Shown: positions 42,196 to 51,006 of the stretch, in pieces | How positions within the stretch are numbered: the stretch's first letter is position 1 | How the letters are laid out: the number at the start of each line of letters is the position of its first letter | DNA from: DATHTS01 sp041940425 | GTDB taxonomy: Bacteria > Acidobacteriota > Blastocatellia > Pyrinomonadales > Pyrinomonadaceae | DNA length: 64,000 nt | Assembly (NCBI GenBank): GCA_041940425.1 | Contig: JBGTSF010000006.1 | Coordinates: forward strand, 40,944-104,943 | Reading direction: 5' to 3' | Position numbers and translations under genes: made by a program | The notes under the pieces: model-generated | Told to the model about the DNA's origin: nothing | Databases searched by the model: none | What the model saw: only the letters and a program-made list of their open reading frames with translations

Positions 42196-43008
42196 CTAAC
42201 TGCAAATTGTTTGGCGAAAGTTTCCCGGAGTCGTGCCGGTCAGCCGTTTGAAAATTCTCGTAAAATGACTCTGATCGGAAAAACCCGACGACAGAGCGAC
42301 ATCGCAGAGCGAAAGTTTATTGTTCAAAAGCAGATGGGAAGCATGTTTGATTCTTAGATTTTGAATGTATTCGCCGATGGTTTGATTTTGAAATTTGCGG
42401 AAAACCGCCGCCAGATGAACGGGATGAACGCGGGCTTCCGATGCGAGTTTTTCCGTCGAAGGCGTTTCGAGAAATTCGTCGTTTAATTTTTCGATAACGA
42501 GATTCAGCCATTTCGGCGGCGTTTTCTCCGCTGCCGTTTTTTTTCTCGCCGAATGCGCGAGCATTTCCAATGTCAAACCTTCGGCGACGAGTTCGGAACA
42601 AGTCTGCCAGTTTTTGAATTCGTGATAAAGCCGGCACGCGAGCCAGACGAGCGAGGTGCTTTTCTCATGAAAATCTTCGGGGATTTTTGCGTATTCCCTG
42701 AGAGTTTTTAAACCTTTCGGCTGAATTTCGATGCTGAAAAATCTGCCGCCTGTTTTGCCGATCTCGTCCTTATGCGAAATATCCGAAGGATGCCACCAGA
42801 CGGTCAGCGGGCGATATGTAAAACTTTTCCTTCCGTAAGACTCCGAATAACTGCCGTCAAGCAGAAGACTGAAAAAAGCGAGTTCGTGAGAATGCTGCGG
42901 CAGAGATTTGCCGCTCGCGTGAACGATCTCGGTGATGATCGAAGAGGAAACCGCCCGTTTTTTGGAAACCGTTCCGTAAAATTCTCCCGCTTTCAGATTA
43001 TTGGACAT
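42196..43008 (-). CDS. AraC-family transcriptional regulator
   Basis: A 270-aa regulator. Seen: an N-terminal cupin-like half (LPQHSHELAFFSLLLDGSYS, about residues 35-55) and two C-terminal helix-turn-helix units, EKLASEARVHPVHLAAVFRK and LCDVALSSGFSDQSHFTRIF followed by KRLTGTTPGNFRQ, the AraC signature. The ligand is unknown. It converges on the MATE transporter and is divergent from the exported cluster at 43.3 kb, which it may control. A TATAAT on its strand (43055-43060) could be the -10 box. Confidence 0.92.
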   Translation of the reverse strand: MSNNLKAGEFYGTVSKKRAVSSSIITEIVHASGKSLPQHSHELAFFSLLLDGSYSESYGRKSFTYRPLTVWWHPSDISHKDEIGKTGGRFFSIEIQPKGLKTLREYAKIPEDFHEKSTSLVWLACRLYHEFKNWQTCSELVAEGLTLEMLAHSARKKTAAEKTPPKWLNLVIEKLNDEFLETPSTEKLASEARVHPVHLAAVFRKFQNQTIGEYIQNLRIKHASHLLLNNKLSLCDVALSSGFSDQSHFTRIFKRLTGTTPGNFRQTICS

Positions 43009-43300
43009 AGATTTTTTCAGCCGAAATTTTGATGACTTTTAATAATTAGACCCTATTATACAGGTTTTTCTTCCAATATTTTAACGGCGAAAAAGTTGCA
43101 AAGGTTCAAACACCTTTGATTCGTTCAATACGAAAAATCGCATCCGTCTTATAATTTCTTTTATATCCGGGAAATTTTTTTTAGATTTTCGCTCGTTGCA
43201 ATTCTCGCTTTTTGTAAATTTCCGTGACCATATAACGGGTTTTATTCGAGAACTGGAAAACAATTTCCGGTATTCATAATTTTTAGCTAGGAGTAATAAA

Positions 43301-44266
43301 ATGACAAAAAAATATATATTAATCACAGCCCTTATCTGCCTGATCTTGCCGGTATTTTCTTCGACTGTTTATTCGCAGGTCAAGAAAGACGGGGAAGCAA
43401 AGGTCTATCTCGAAAAAGGCTCGGAACCCGCGTGGTCGCCGGACGGGAAACGCCTTTTGATAACTTCGGGCAAATATCCCGACACGGAAATTTTCCTCAT
43501 CAATGCGGACGGTTCGAACGCCGAGCGTCTGACGGAGAATTCTTTTCCCGATCATTATCCGGTCTGGTCGCCCGATGGTAAAAGTTTCGCGTTCAGTTCC
43601 AGGCGCGGCGGCGTTTGGAAAATCATTTTGATGAGCGCGGACAGAGTGGGCGAGGAAAAGATCGTCGCGGAAACTTCGAAAAGCGAGCATAATCCTTCGC
43701 GCATTTCCTTTTCTCCCGACGGACGCTTACTTACATTTGCCGCCGACCGCGACGGCAATTCGGAAATCTACACTTTCGAGATCGAAAGCAAAAAATTAAA
43801 CCGGCTGACCGAAAATCCGGCACGCGATAACGCTCCGGTCTTTTCGCCCGACGGCAAATCAATCGCCTTCGAATCGAACCGCGACGGCGATATGGAGATT
43901 TACGTAATGAACGCCGACGGCTCCGAGCCGAAGCGCATAACGAACAGCAAAGGTCCCGACATCCTGCCCGTCTGGTTTCCCGACGGCAAAAAGATCGGTT
44001 TTCTGACCGGTCGGCACATCGTCCGCAACGCTCAGGGCGGACACGCGGGCGGCGTGATTAACTGGGAAATTTACAAAGCTCTGCCCGACGGCTCGAAAAC
44101 GGTGCGCTTGACGGAAAACAATTACTGGGATTTTTACCCGTCGTTTTCGCCGGACGGTTCGCGCGTCGCTTTCGTTTCGATCAGAGAAGGACACACGGAA
44201 GGCAGCGTCTATGTCATGAAATTGAACGGAACGGACGTTGTCCGTTTAACGAAAGGCAATGAATAA
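43301..44266 (+). CDS. Exported TolB-like PD40 beta-propeller protein
   Basis: A 321-aa protein. Seen: a signal peptide (ALICLILPVFSSTVYSQ) and six or seven repeats of the PD40 type with WSPDGKRLLI, WSPDGKSFAF, FSPDGRLLTF, FSPDGKSIAFESNRDGDMEI, WFPDGKKIGF and FSPDGSRVAF, which fold as a TolB-like propeller. It has no PAL or Tol partner nearby, so a role in peptidoglycan-linked Tol is not implied. It may bind ligands or act as a secreted scaffold. The ribosome site AGGAG precedes the ATG; a DJ-1 gene follows 13 bp after the stop, so they form an operon. Confidence 0.85.
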   Translation: MTKKYILITALICLILPVFSSTVYSQVKKDGEAKVYLEKGSEPAWSPDGKRLLITSGKYPDTEIFLINADGSNAERLTENSFPDHYPVWSPDGKSFAFSSRRGGVWKIILMSADRVGEEKIVAETSKSEHNPSRISFSPDGRLLTFAADRDGNSEIYTFEIESKKLNRLTENPARDNAPVFSPDGKSIAFESNRDGDMEIYVMNADGSEPKRITNSKGPDILPVWFPDGKKIGFLTGRHIVRNAQGGHAGGVINWEIYKALPDGSKTVRLTENNYWDFYPSFSPDGSRVAFVSIREGHTEGSVYVMKLNGTDVVRLTKGNE

Positions 44267-44279
44267 AGGGGAGACAAAA

Positions 44280-45311
44280 ATGAAATATAAAATTTTAGCA
44301 GTGGTAATTTTTTTGATGGGAACGATCTCGATAAACGGACAAACAACAAACGCGAATATACCGAATGTCGCCATCTTAATTTTCGACGGCGTGCAGATCA
44401 TTGATTATACCGGACCGTATGAAGTTCTCGGCTCGCGCCGGAAGCGGAATGTTTTTACCGTGGCGGAAAAGCCCGTTGAGATCACGACGAATATGGGAAT
44501 GAAGGTCGTTCCGAATTACACGTTTGAAAATCATCCGAAAGCCGACGTTTTGATCATTCCGGGCGGCGGAAATAACGATACCGGGCAATATGCCAGAGGT
44601 GTCGGCGTGCAGATCAAAAACGAAAAAGTGATGAACTGGATACGCGAAAATTCCAAAACGGCAAAATATGTGATGTCGGTCTGCAACGGAGCTTTTCTCC
44701 TCGCCCATGCGGGTTTGCTCGACGGGATGGAGGCGACGACGACCGCCGGGATGATCGAAGAATTAAAAGAAGTCGCTCCGAAGGCGCGTGTCGTTTTCGA
44801 CAAACGCTACACGGACAACGGCAAGATCATCACGACCGCCGGGCTTTCATCCGGCATTGACGGCGCGCTGCATCTGGTCGAAAAAATGGACGGCAGAGGC
44901 TGGGCGCAGCTTATCGCTATCGGCATCGAATACAACTGGCAGCCCGAAGCCGATTACGCCCGCGCCGCTCTGGCTGACAGAAAAATCCCGAGAAACATCT
45001 ACCGCGCGTTTTACGCGGATTCCGAACCCGTAAATTTTGCGGGCGGACGGAAAAATTGGGAAGAAAAATGGCTCGTCAAGAGTCAAACACCTAAAAAGGA
45101 AATAATTGAAAAGATAAATTCGGAATGGTCAAACGCCAAAGAATGGTTGCAGGTAGAAACTAATGACCCGAATCTTAGCCGCTGGAAATTTACCGGCGCA
45201 AACGGCAAGACATGGATCGGCGAATTGATCACTGAAAATAAAAAAGCGGAAAAAGACGGATTTTTGCTTACCATAAAAATTTTTGAGGCAAAACTAAAAG
45301 CAAATCTTTGA
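44280..45311 (+). CDS. Exported DJ-1/PfpI-family protein
   Basis: A DJ-1/PfpI (class I glutamine-amidotransferase-like) protein, 343 aa with a signal peptide (MKYKILAVVIFLMGTISING). Seen: VAILIFDGVQIIDYTGPYEV, LIIPGGGNNDT, the nucleophile elbow SVCNGAFLLAHAGLLDG (Cys about 134), ATTTAG and ITTAGLSSGIDGALHLVEK, in the order of the AraC-linked GATase1 subfamily, but with a roughly 130-residue C-terminal extension and no DNA-binding part. Export is unusual for this fold. Its activity is unknown; relatives act as isonitrile hydratases or deglycases. I start at the ATG at 44280, with AGGGGAG upstream; the open frame begins 7 codons earlier. Confidence 0.82.
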   Translation: MKYKILAVVIFLMGTISINGQTTNANIPNVAILIFDGVQIIDYTGPYEVLGSRRKRNVFTVAEKPVEITTNMGMKVVPNYTFENHPKADVLIIPGGGNNDTGQYARGVGVQIKNEKVMNWIRENSKTAKYVMSVCNGAFLLAHAGLLDGMEATTTAGMIEELKEVAPKARVVFDKRYTDNGKIITTAGLSSGIDGALHLVEKMDGRGWAQLIAIGIEYNWQPEADYARAALADRKIPRNIYRAFYADSEPVNFAGGRKNWEEKWLVKSQTPKKEIIEKINSEWSNAKEWLQVETNDPNLSRWKFTGANGKTWIGELITENKKAEKDGFLLTIKIFEAKLKANL

Positions 45312-45351
45312 TAGTTTTGATAATCCGTCTGACAGATAAACAAAATACCGA

Positions 45352-45393
45352 TTGCTCAAGTGTTTTTTTTCTTTAGTAAAAACACTTGAGCAA
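45352..45393 (+). terminator. Hairpin between the DJ-1 and metallo-hydrolase genes
   Basis: TTGCTCAAGTGTTTTT (45352-45367) pairs with 45378-45393. There is no T-run after it on the plus strand, so it may be a processing or partial-termination site that lowers expression of the next two genes. Confidence 0.55.
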
Positions 45394-45416
45394 ATCTATC
45401 AAATAAAAAATTTAAG

Positions 45417-46319
45417 ATGAAAAGTTCAGGCAAAATTTTAATTTTCCCGTTTTTGATTTGCGGAGTTTTCGTATCAAGTATCTTCGGTCAGACGGAAGAA
45501 AAACCGCCCGAATATACGGAAGTTTCCGTCACGGAAAACATTTATCTGATCCGCGTCAAAGATCAGCCGAATTACGACAACATCGTCGCTTTGACCGGCA
45601 AAGACGGCGTTTTGCTGGTTGATAACGGTTTTATGAATACGGAAAAATCGCTCCGGCAAACTCTCCGGTCTATCAGTTCCGCGCCGGTCAAATTCATCAT
45701 CAACACGCATTATCACCACGCCGGAGCGAACCCCGCTTTTGCGAAAGAAGCGACGATCATCGCTCATAAAAACGTGCGTAACCGGTTGAAAATTCCGGTT
45801 AAAATGTACGGGCTGATTCCGCTCGCCGCGTCGGAAGAATTCGCTCTGCCGAAAATAACTTTTGACGACGAATTGACGATTCATTTTAACGGCGAAGAAA
45901 TTCGGATAGTTCATTTCCCGAACGTTCACACGGACGGCGATTCGGTCGTCTTTTTCAAAAAGGCGAATGTCGTGGCGACGGGCGATTTTTTCGTTCCGCT
46001 GCTCGGAGTCTGCGATCTGCCGAACGGCTGCAAATGGTCGGCGTATGTCGCCGGAATCAAACAGCTTCTGCAGGTGATTCCGAAGGACGCTAAAATAATT
46101 CCCGGTCATCACAAGATCAGCACCTACAAAGATTTACAAAACGTCTCCGAAATGCTCGAAGAAGTAACCGAACTGGTCAGAAAACAGATCAAAGAAGGCA
46201 GGACTCTGGAGCAGATAAAAGCGAACGGATTGCCCGAACGCTGGCGACCGTGGGCGGAAGGAGGTATAAATTCGGATTTTTTCCTGACCAATGTTTATGA
46301 AGGAAATAAGGATCAATAG
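45417..46319 (+). CDS. Exported metallo-beta-lactamase-fold protein with altered metal motif
   Basis: A 300-aa exported MBL-fold protein. The signal peptide ends at FVSSIFGQ. The first metal motif, normally HxHxDH, reads NTHYHHAGANPAF (about residue 98), so the Asp that holds the second zinc is missing along with one residue. Other family motifs are kept: FPNVHTDGDSVVFF, KANVVATGDFFV and IIPGHHKIS. The overall pattern is that of quinoprotein-relay-like hydrolases. It may bind one metal or none; the substrate is unknown. It is followed by a rhodanese gene 10 bp on, a pairing seen with persulfide dioxygenases, though this one is not an ETHE1. Confidence 0.8.
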   Translation: MKSSGKILIFPFLICGVFVSSIFGQTEEKPPEYTEVSVTENIYLIRVKDQPNYDNIVALTGKDGVLLVDNGFMNTEKSLRQTLRSISSAPVKFIINTHYHHAGANPAFAKEATIIAHKNVRNRLKIPVKMYGLIPLAASEEFALPKITFDDELTIHFNGEEIRIVHFPNVHTDGDSVVFFKKANVVATGDFFVPLLGVCDLPNGCKWSAYVAGIKQLLQVIPKDAKIIPGHHKISTYKDLQNVSEMLEEVTELVRKQIKEGRTLEQIKANGLPERWRPWAEGGINSDFFLTNVYEGNKDQ

Positions 46320-46329
46320 GAGAAAAGAA

Positions 46330-48084
46330 ATGTTAAAAAAAATATCAGCCATTATTTGTTCAATCATTTTTGCGGCAACGGTTAATTTGCCGGAAGTAAA
46401 AGCGCAGGAAGCCTGCGCGATCACCGAAGACACGCCGCCGGTCGTTTCCGCCGAATGGCTGGCGGAGCATATCAATCATAAAAATCTCGTGCTTCTGCAT
46501 ATCGGCAACAAGGAAGAATACGACGCGGGGCATATCCCGAACGCGCAGTATATTTCATTGAGCGATATTGCCAAAAGCTCCGAAGAAACCGATCTGCGTC
46601 TGCAGATTCCTTCGGCGGATAAATTGAAAACGACATTTGAAAAATTCGGCATCGGCAACGATTCGCGCATCATTCTGTATTTCGGAAAAGACTGGATCAC
46701 GCCGACGACGAGAGTTTATTTTACGCTCGATTATCTCGGTTTGAAGAAAAACACTTCGATTCTCGACGGCGGAATGCCCGCGTGGACGGCTCTCGGAAAA
46801 GCCTTGACAAAAGACGTTCCGACCGTTAAGCCGGGAAATCTGAAAGTCGCTTCAAATGACGAATTCGTCGCTAAAGCCGATTGGATAAATTCGAAATTGA
46901 AAGATGCGTCCGTAAAAATAATTGACGCGCGCACGCCGAATTTTTACGACGGCTCGACCGCCGGAAATTATCCGCGTCCCGGTCATATCGCGGGCGCGAA
47001 AAATATTCCGTTTTCGTCAATCGTTGACGAAAACAACAAATTCAAAACCGAAGCCGATTTGAAAAAATTGTTCACGGACGCGGGCGTTCAGCCGTATGAC
47101 ACGGTCGTCGCTTACTGCCACATCGGACAGCAGGCATCGCTCGTTTATTTTGCGGCGAAAACTTCGGGCTTCAAAGTAAAACTTTACGACGGCTCGTTCG
47201 AGGAATGGAGCGCGAGCGAAAATTTTCCGGTCAACGATCCGCAGGCGCAGACGCGCGGAACGCGGCTGACGGTCGTTACGCCGAAATGGGTCGAAGAAAA
47301 TATCAATGCGGAAAACATACGGATTCTGGATGTTCGCCTGAACGTCTATGATTATTTTACGGGACATATTCCGAACGCCGTGCATTTGGCGGATGCGGCG
47401 ATGCGCGCGCCGCGCGAAGGCTACCCGACACAGTATCTCGACGCGTTTATGAGCGGCAGGTTATTCTCTCAGGCGGGCATCAAAAAAGGCGATAAGGTCG
47501 TCGTATATTCGGACGGCGATGGCGTTCTCGGCGCGACGATGATCGCTTACCTGCTCGAAAGATTGGGACACAACGAAATATTTTTTGTTGACGGCGGTTT
47601 CCGCGATTACAAAGCGGCGCACAAAACCGCGCAGGAATATCCGGTTTATAAAACGGGAAGTTTCGATTCGTTAGACAACAAAAAAGTGAGCGCGAATCTG
47701 GAAGACATAAAAAACGCTATCGGCAAAGACGGCGTAAAATTCATTGACGCGCGACCGCCGGATGTCTTTAGCGGCGAGACGAAAATCTGGACGCGCAACG
47801 GTCATATTCCCGGCGCGGTAAATATTCCGTGGAAACTTCTGGTCGAAGAAAACAATTCGCACAAACTCAAACCCGTCGAAGAAATGCGGAAAGTTTACGC
47901 TGACAGAGGAATCAAAGAAACCGACGACATCATCGTCTATTGCGGAACAAGCCGCGAAGCGAGTATCGAATATCTGGTTCTAAAACACGTTCTGAAATTT
48001 CCGAAAGTGCGTCTTTACGAAGGCTCGTGGGCGGAATATTCGAATCATCCGCAGATGAAGGTCGAGACCGGCGCGGGAAATTGA
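46330..48084 (+). CDS. Exported protein with four rhodanese domains
   Basis: A 584-aa protein with a signal peptide (ending LPEVKAQ) and four rhodanese domains, about 35-160, 170-300, 310-430 and 445-575. Each has a DAR/DVR-type strand and a GHIPNA or GHIPGAVNIP motif. Active-site loops: domain 2 has Cys in AYCHIGQQ (about 261) and domain 4 has Cys in VYCGTSRE (about 537), while domain 1 (YFGKDW) and domain 3 (VYSDGDG) lack Cys. So it is two inactive-active tandem units, each like a full sulfurtransferase. It would pass sulfane sulfur in the periplasm. The ATG at 46330 has TAGGAG upstream. Confidence 0.9.
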   Translation: MLKKISAIICSIIFAATVNLPEVKAQEACAITEDTPPVVSAEWLAEHINHKNLVLLHIGNKEEYDAGHIPNAQYISLSDIAKSSEETDLRLQIPSADKLKTTFEKFGIGNDSRIILYFGKDWITPTTRVYFTLDYLGLKKNTSILDGGMPAWTALGKALTKDVPTVKPGNLKVASNDEFVAKADWINSKLKDASVKIIDARTPNFYDGSTAGNYPRPGHIAGAKNIPFSSIVDENNKFKTEADLKKLFTDAGVQPYDTVVAYCHIGQQASLVYFAAKTSGFKVKLYDGSFEEWSASENFPVNDPQAQTRGTRLTVVTPKWVEENINAENIRILDVRLNVYDYFTGHIPNAVHLADAAMRAPREGYPTQYLDAFMSGRLFSQAGIKKGDKVVVYSDGDGVLGATMIAYLLERLGHNEIFFVDGGFRDYKAAHKTAQEYPVYKTGSFDSLDNKKVSANLEDIKNAIGKDGVKFIDARPPDVFSGETKIWTRNGHIPGAVNIPWKLLVEENNSHKLKPVEEMRKVYADRGIKETDDIIVYCGTSREASIEYLVLKHVLKFPKVRLYEGSWAEYSNHPQMKVETGAGN

Positions 48085-48141
48085 AACCGAAAACAGATGT
48101 TAAGAAAGAGCTTTGCACAAAAATTAAGAACGAGGAGAATA

Positions 48142-48216
48142 AACCACGCGCATAACACGCGCAAGACACGAAGATAATTTATTTAGTGTTTCTTCGTGTC
48201 TTGCGCGTGTTTTATT
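48142..48216. repeat. Inverted repeat ACACGCGCAAGACACGAAG class
   Basis: ACACGCGCAAGACACGAAG (about 48155-48173) faces its complement at 48192-48210, around an AT-rich loop; the flanking AACCACGCGC and GTTTTATT partly extend the stem. It lies after the rhodanese gene and before the convergent FG-GAP gene, and probably ends both transcripts. Confidence 0.88.
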
Positions 48217-48260
48217 CAGTCTTTCATTAATTTTTGTTCAAAGCCTCAGTCAATTGCTTT

Positions 48261-50051
48261 TCATTGTGAAAGACGCGCCATTGACGTTATCGGAATGTCG
48301 CCCGCCGATCCCCAGATCACCGCGTCATAGTTGGTTGCCGGATCGGGCGAAGTATACCATGTTCCGTTCGACGGGCGGAAAACGCCGACGCTCGCTTTGC
48401 CGTCGCCGTCATAATCGGCGGGCTGCGGAATATCGCCCGCTACGCCGAACTGAATCGCCTGAAATTCGCCGTTCGAACTTCGCAGGATATACCACACGCC
48501 GTTTGACGGGCGGAAAACGGCGATGTCGGTCGTGCGGTCGCCGTCGAAATCTTCGACCGCCGCGATGTCGCCGTTCAAACCGAATTGAACCGTGTAGAAT
48601 TGACTGTAATACGTGCTGAAATTAAACCCGCTTCGCAGTATATACCAGATGAGCGAGCCGTTCTGATTGCGGATGACCGCCGCTTCGGTCATTCCGTCGC
48701 CGTCAAAATCGCCGAAAACGGGCTTGTCGGTATTCAATCCCCAATGAATGACACGCATACTGAGGTCGCTGCTCTGGCGGATATACCAGACCAGACCGTT
48801 TGCCGTCTGGCGAATCGCGCCGAGATCAGCAACGCCGTCGCGGTCGAAATCGCCGACAAAGGCTTTGTCGGTCGCCAAACCCCACTGCACCGCGTTATAA
48901 GTCGAACTGGAGAAAAATCTGTTGATATACCACATTTTATTCCCGTTTTCATTGCGCGTTACGGCAATATCGGTGTAACCGTCGCCGTTATAATCTGCCG
49001 GCATCGGTTCATCGCCGACGAGTCCGAAGCTCTTATAAGACGGCGGGCTGAAAGCCGGGAGCGAATACCAGACGGCGTTGCCCGGACGAAAAACGCCGAC
49101 CGTCGCGCGTTCCGACGCGCTGAGCTTGTAGGAATACTCAAAGCGGTGCAGGTAAAATTTTAACTGAAAGTTTCCGAAATTCGGGTTTTCGCTTGCCCGA
49201 CCGTCAACCGAGATAAAGTAATACTTGCTGGATTCGGCAAAAAACGTTACGCGATATTTATTGAATAAATAGGCTGTCCCGTCCGTTTCAGCGGCAACTC
49301 TCGTCAGTTGCGCGTGCGTCGGACTCGGCACGTTTGAAGACCAGACGGAAATAACCGACCAGTAATTTTCCGTAAGTTCGAAATCCACGCTGTAATTGCC
49401 GTCCGGTTTCCAGCGATACCAGACCGATTTCGTCGCCGGAGTTCCGCCCATGTGAATCTGTTCGTTCGGCTCGGCGGTCGCATTGTAATTATTTCCGGCG
49501 ATACTGCCGGTGAAATTCGTTCCCAGATCATACGGAGTTTCCAGATTATCCTGAAACGGCGCGGCGAGACTCAGAATAGCCAGCGTAAAATTGCCGGAAC
49601 CTATACCAAGCCCGTGATTCGCGCCGTCAACCGCGATGCGGTAAGTCTGCCCGCCGATGAGCATCAGATCAACCGTGCTGGCGCCTTCGCAAATGTTCGA
49701 GCAATTGTCGTTCGAGCCGACAAAAGTCAGATTATCCACGCTGTTTCCCGTATAAACCGCCAGAAGCGTATCAAAATTCGTATTCATCACATTGATGCGC
49801 ACGTTCATCGTCGAGGCGGGCGTAAAGTTAAACCAGACGCTTTTCCCGCCCGGATTTTCGGCGTGATCCGGTTCGCCCGCTTCTTTGGTCGCATCCGTGT
49901 TGCTTGCCGCGACGCTGACCGTATTGCCGTTTAGGACTATTGTTTGCGCTCCGCTGAAACTGTCATTTGCCGGTGCGGCATTGCCTTCTCCCGCGGAAAA
50001 TGCCGTTAAAACCAAAATAAACGTAAAAATCGCTGTTAATCTTTTCATCAT
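48261..50051 (-). CDS. Secreted protein with PPC-like N-terminal part and FG-GAP repeats
   Basis: A protein of about 596 aa. Seen: a signal peptide (ending EGNAAPAND), an N-terminal domain (about 30-310) with VWFNFTPASTMNVRINVMNT and LLAVYTGNSV, which is the beta-sandwich of the pre-peptidase C-terminal (PPC) type in two copies, and five C-terminal FG-GAP units (GDFDGDGMTEAAVIRN type) with IWYILRSS-like linkers. It has no catalytic domain. The FG-GAP units resemble those at the end of the 1112-aa protein at 12-15 kb, so both may share a surface or matrix role. I start at the ATG at 50051, with GAGG upstream. Confidence 0.85.
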   Translation of the reverse strand: MMKRLTAIFTFILVLTAFSAGEGNAAPANDSFSGAQTIVLNGNTVSVAASNTDATKEAGEPDHAENPGGKSVWFNFTPASTMNVRINVMNTNFDTLLAVYTGNSVDNLTFVGSNDNCSNICEGASTVDLMLIGGQTYRIAVDGANHGLGIGSGNFTLAILSLAAPFQDNLETPYDLGTNFTGSIAGNNYNATAEPNEQIHMGGTPATKSVWYRWKPDGNYSVDFELTENYWSVISVWSSNVPSPTHAQLTRVAAETDGTAYLFNKYRVTFFAESSKYYFISVDGRASENPNFGNFQLKFYLHRFEYSYKLSASERATVGVFRPGNAVWYSLPAFSPPSYKSFGLVGDEPMPADYNGDGYTDIAVTRNENGNKMWYINRFFSSSTYNAVQWGLATDKAFVGDFDRDGVADLGAIRQTANGLVWYIRQSSDLSMRVIHWGLNTDKPVFGDFDGDGMTEAAVIRNQNGSLIWYILRSGFNFSTYYSQFYTVQFGLNGDIAAVEDFDGDRTTDIAVFRPSNGVWYILRSSNGEFQAIQFGVAGDIPQPADYDGDGKASVGVFRPSNGTWYTSPDPATNYDAVIWGSAGDIPITSMARLSQ

Positions 50052-50160
50052 AATTTTCCTCTCTTTTTCCAAAATTCGCGCCGCTGGCGGCGTTGATGAT
50101 GCGAAGATACTGCAAAAAAAAAGCGATTTCACCACACATTGGTGTAGAAAGTTTTTACGA

Positions 50161-50202
50161 AAAAAAAGCGGACGGTTTTTATATTTGCCGTCCGCTTTTT
50201 GC
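50161..50202 (-). terminator. Terminator of the response-regulator gene
   Basis: AAAAAGCGGACGG (50163-50175) pairs with CCGTCCGCTTTTT (50188-50200). Read leftward a run of T follows. It lies 25 bp after the regulator stop. Confidence 0.85.
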
Positions 50203-50224
50203 TTAAAATGATTTTCAGGGATTT

Positions 50225-50917
50225 TTATTTAAAGATACGGTTTCGCAGAGCCTTGGCGACGGCTTCGGATTTTGAATGAACCTGAAGTTTTTCATAGACA
50301 CGTTTTAAGTGAAACGAAACCGTATTGACCGAAACGCCGATCTCGGCGGCGGCGGACTTTTTCGTATGCCCGTCAACCATCATTTTCAAAAGGCGTTCTT
50401 CGTGCGGCGTGAGGTCGTAATCAACCCGTTCGGGAGGGCGAAAATCGCGGAAAATGGTGATGACTTTGCGGGCGATTTCCGGCGACATCGGCGCGCCGCC
50501 CGCGACGGCTTCGCGGATGCTTTCGATAATCTCGGCAGGCGGCGTTTTCTTTAATAAATATCCGACCGCGCCCGCGCAGAGCGCGTCGAAAACGCGCTCG
50601 TTGTCGTTATAAACCGAGAGCATCAAAATTATCATTTCGGGATACCGCTCTTTCAAAATTCCGATGCCTTCGATACCGTCCATTCCGGGCAAACCAATGT
50701 CCGAAAGAACAACGTCCGGCATATCGCGGCTGATGTTTCTCAGAGCCTCTTCCATCGAGCCGAATTTTCCGACGCACCGGAAGCCGCCGGTAAAATTGAG
50801 CATCGTCGCCAGACCTTCGCGGATGTCCCGGAGGTCTTCGATGACGGCGACTTTTATATCCTGCGGGACGGGAATCGGCGTAGTGTTTTCCATAGCATTT
50901 GTTGTTTCTTGAAACAT
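50225..50917 (-). CDS. NarL/LuxR-type response regulator
   Basis: A two-component regulator, about 230 aa. Seen: a receiver domain (about 20-135) with VAVIEDLRDIREGLATML, the phospho-acceptor Asp in VVLSDIGLPGMDGIEG, and the Thr/Lys switch (LMLSVYND, LLKKTPP), then a C-terminal LuxR-type helix-turn-helix (LTPHEERLLKMMVDGHTKKS, then AAAEIGVSVNTVSFHLKRVY). It lies directly downstream of the propeller histidine kinase and is its probable target. I start at the ATG at 50917; a further in-frame ATG at 50893 (MENTTP) or an upstream one at 50980 is possible. Confidence 0.92.
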   Translation of the reverse strand: MFQETTNAMENTTPIPVPQDIKVAVIEDLRDIREGLATMLNFTGGFRCVGKFGSMEEALRNISRDMPDVVLSDIGLPGMDGIEGIGILKERYPEMIILMLSVYNDNERVFDALCAGAVGYLLKKTPPAEIIESIREAVAGGAPMSPEIARKVITIFRDFRPPERVDYDLTPHEERLLKMMVDGHTKKSAAAEIGVSVNTVSFHLKRVYEKLQVHSKSEAVAKALRNRIFK

Positions 50918-51006
50918 AAATTTTCTCGCGCGGAAAGTTTTCCGTGAATTTAGTCTATGTTTCCAATCCGGCGTTGTCACTACACCTTTGTGTAGCGGTA
51001 TTCAAA

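Noticed and set aside
45417..46319. Metallo-beta-lactamase or ETHE1 persulfide dioxygenase
   Set aside because: The HxHxDH metal motif lacks its Asp and overall motifs do not match either enzyme.
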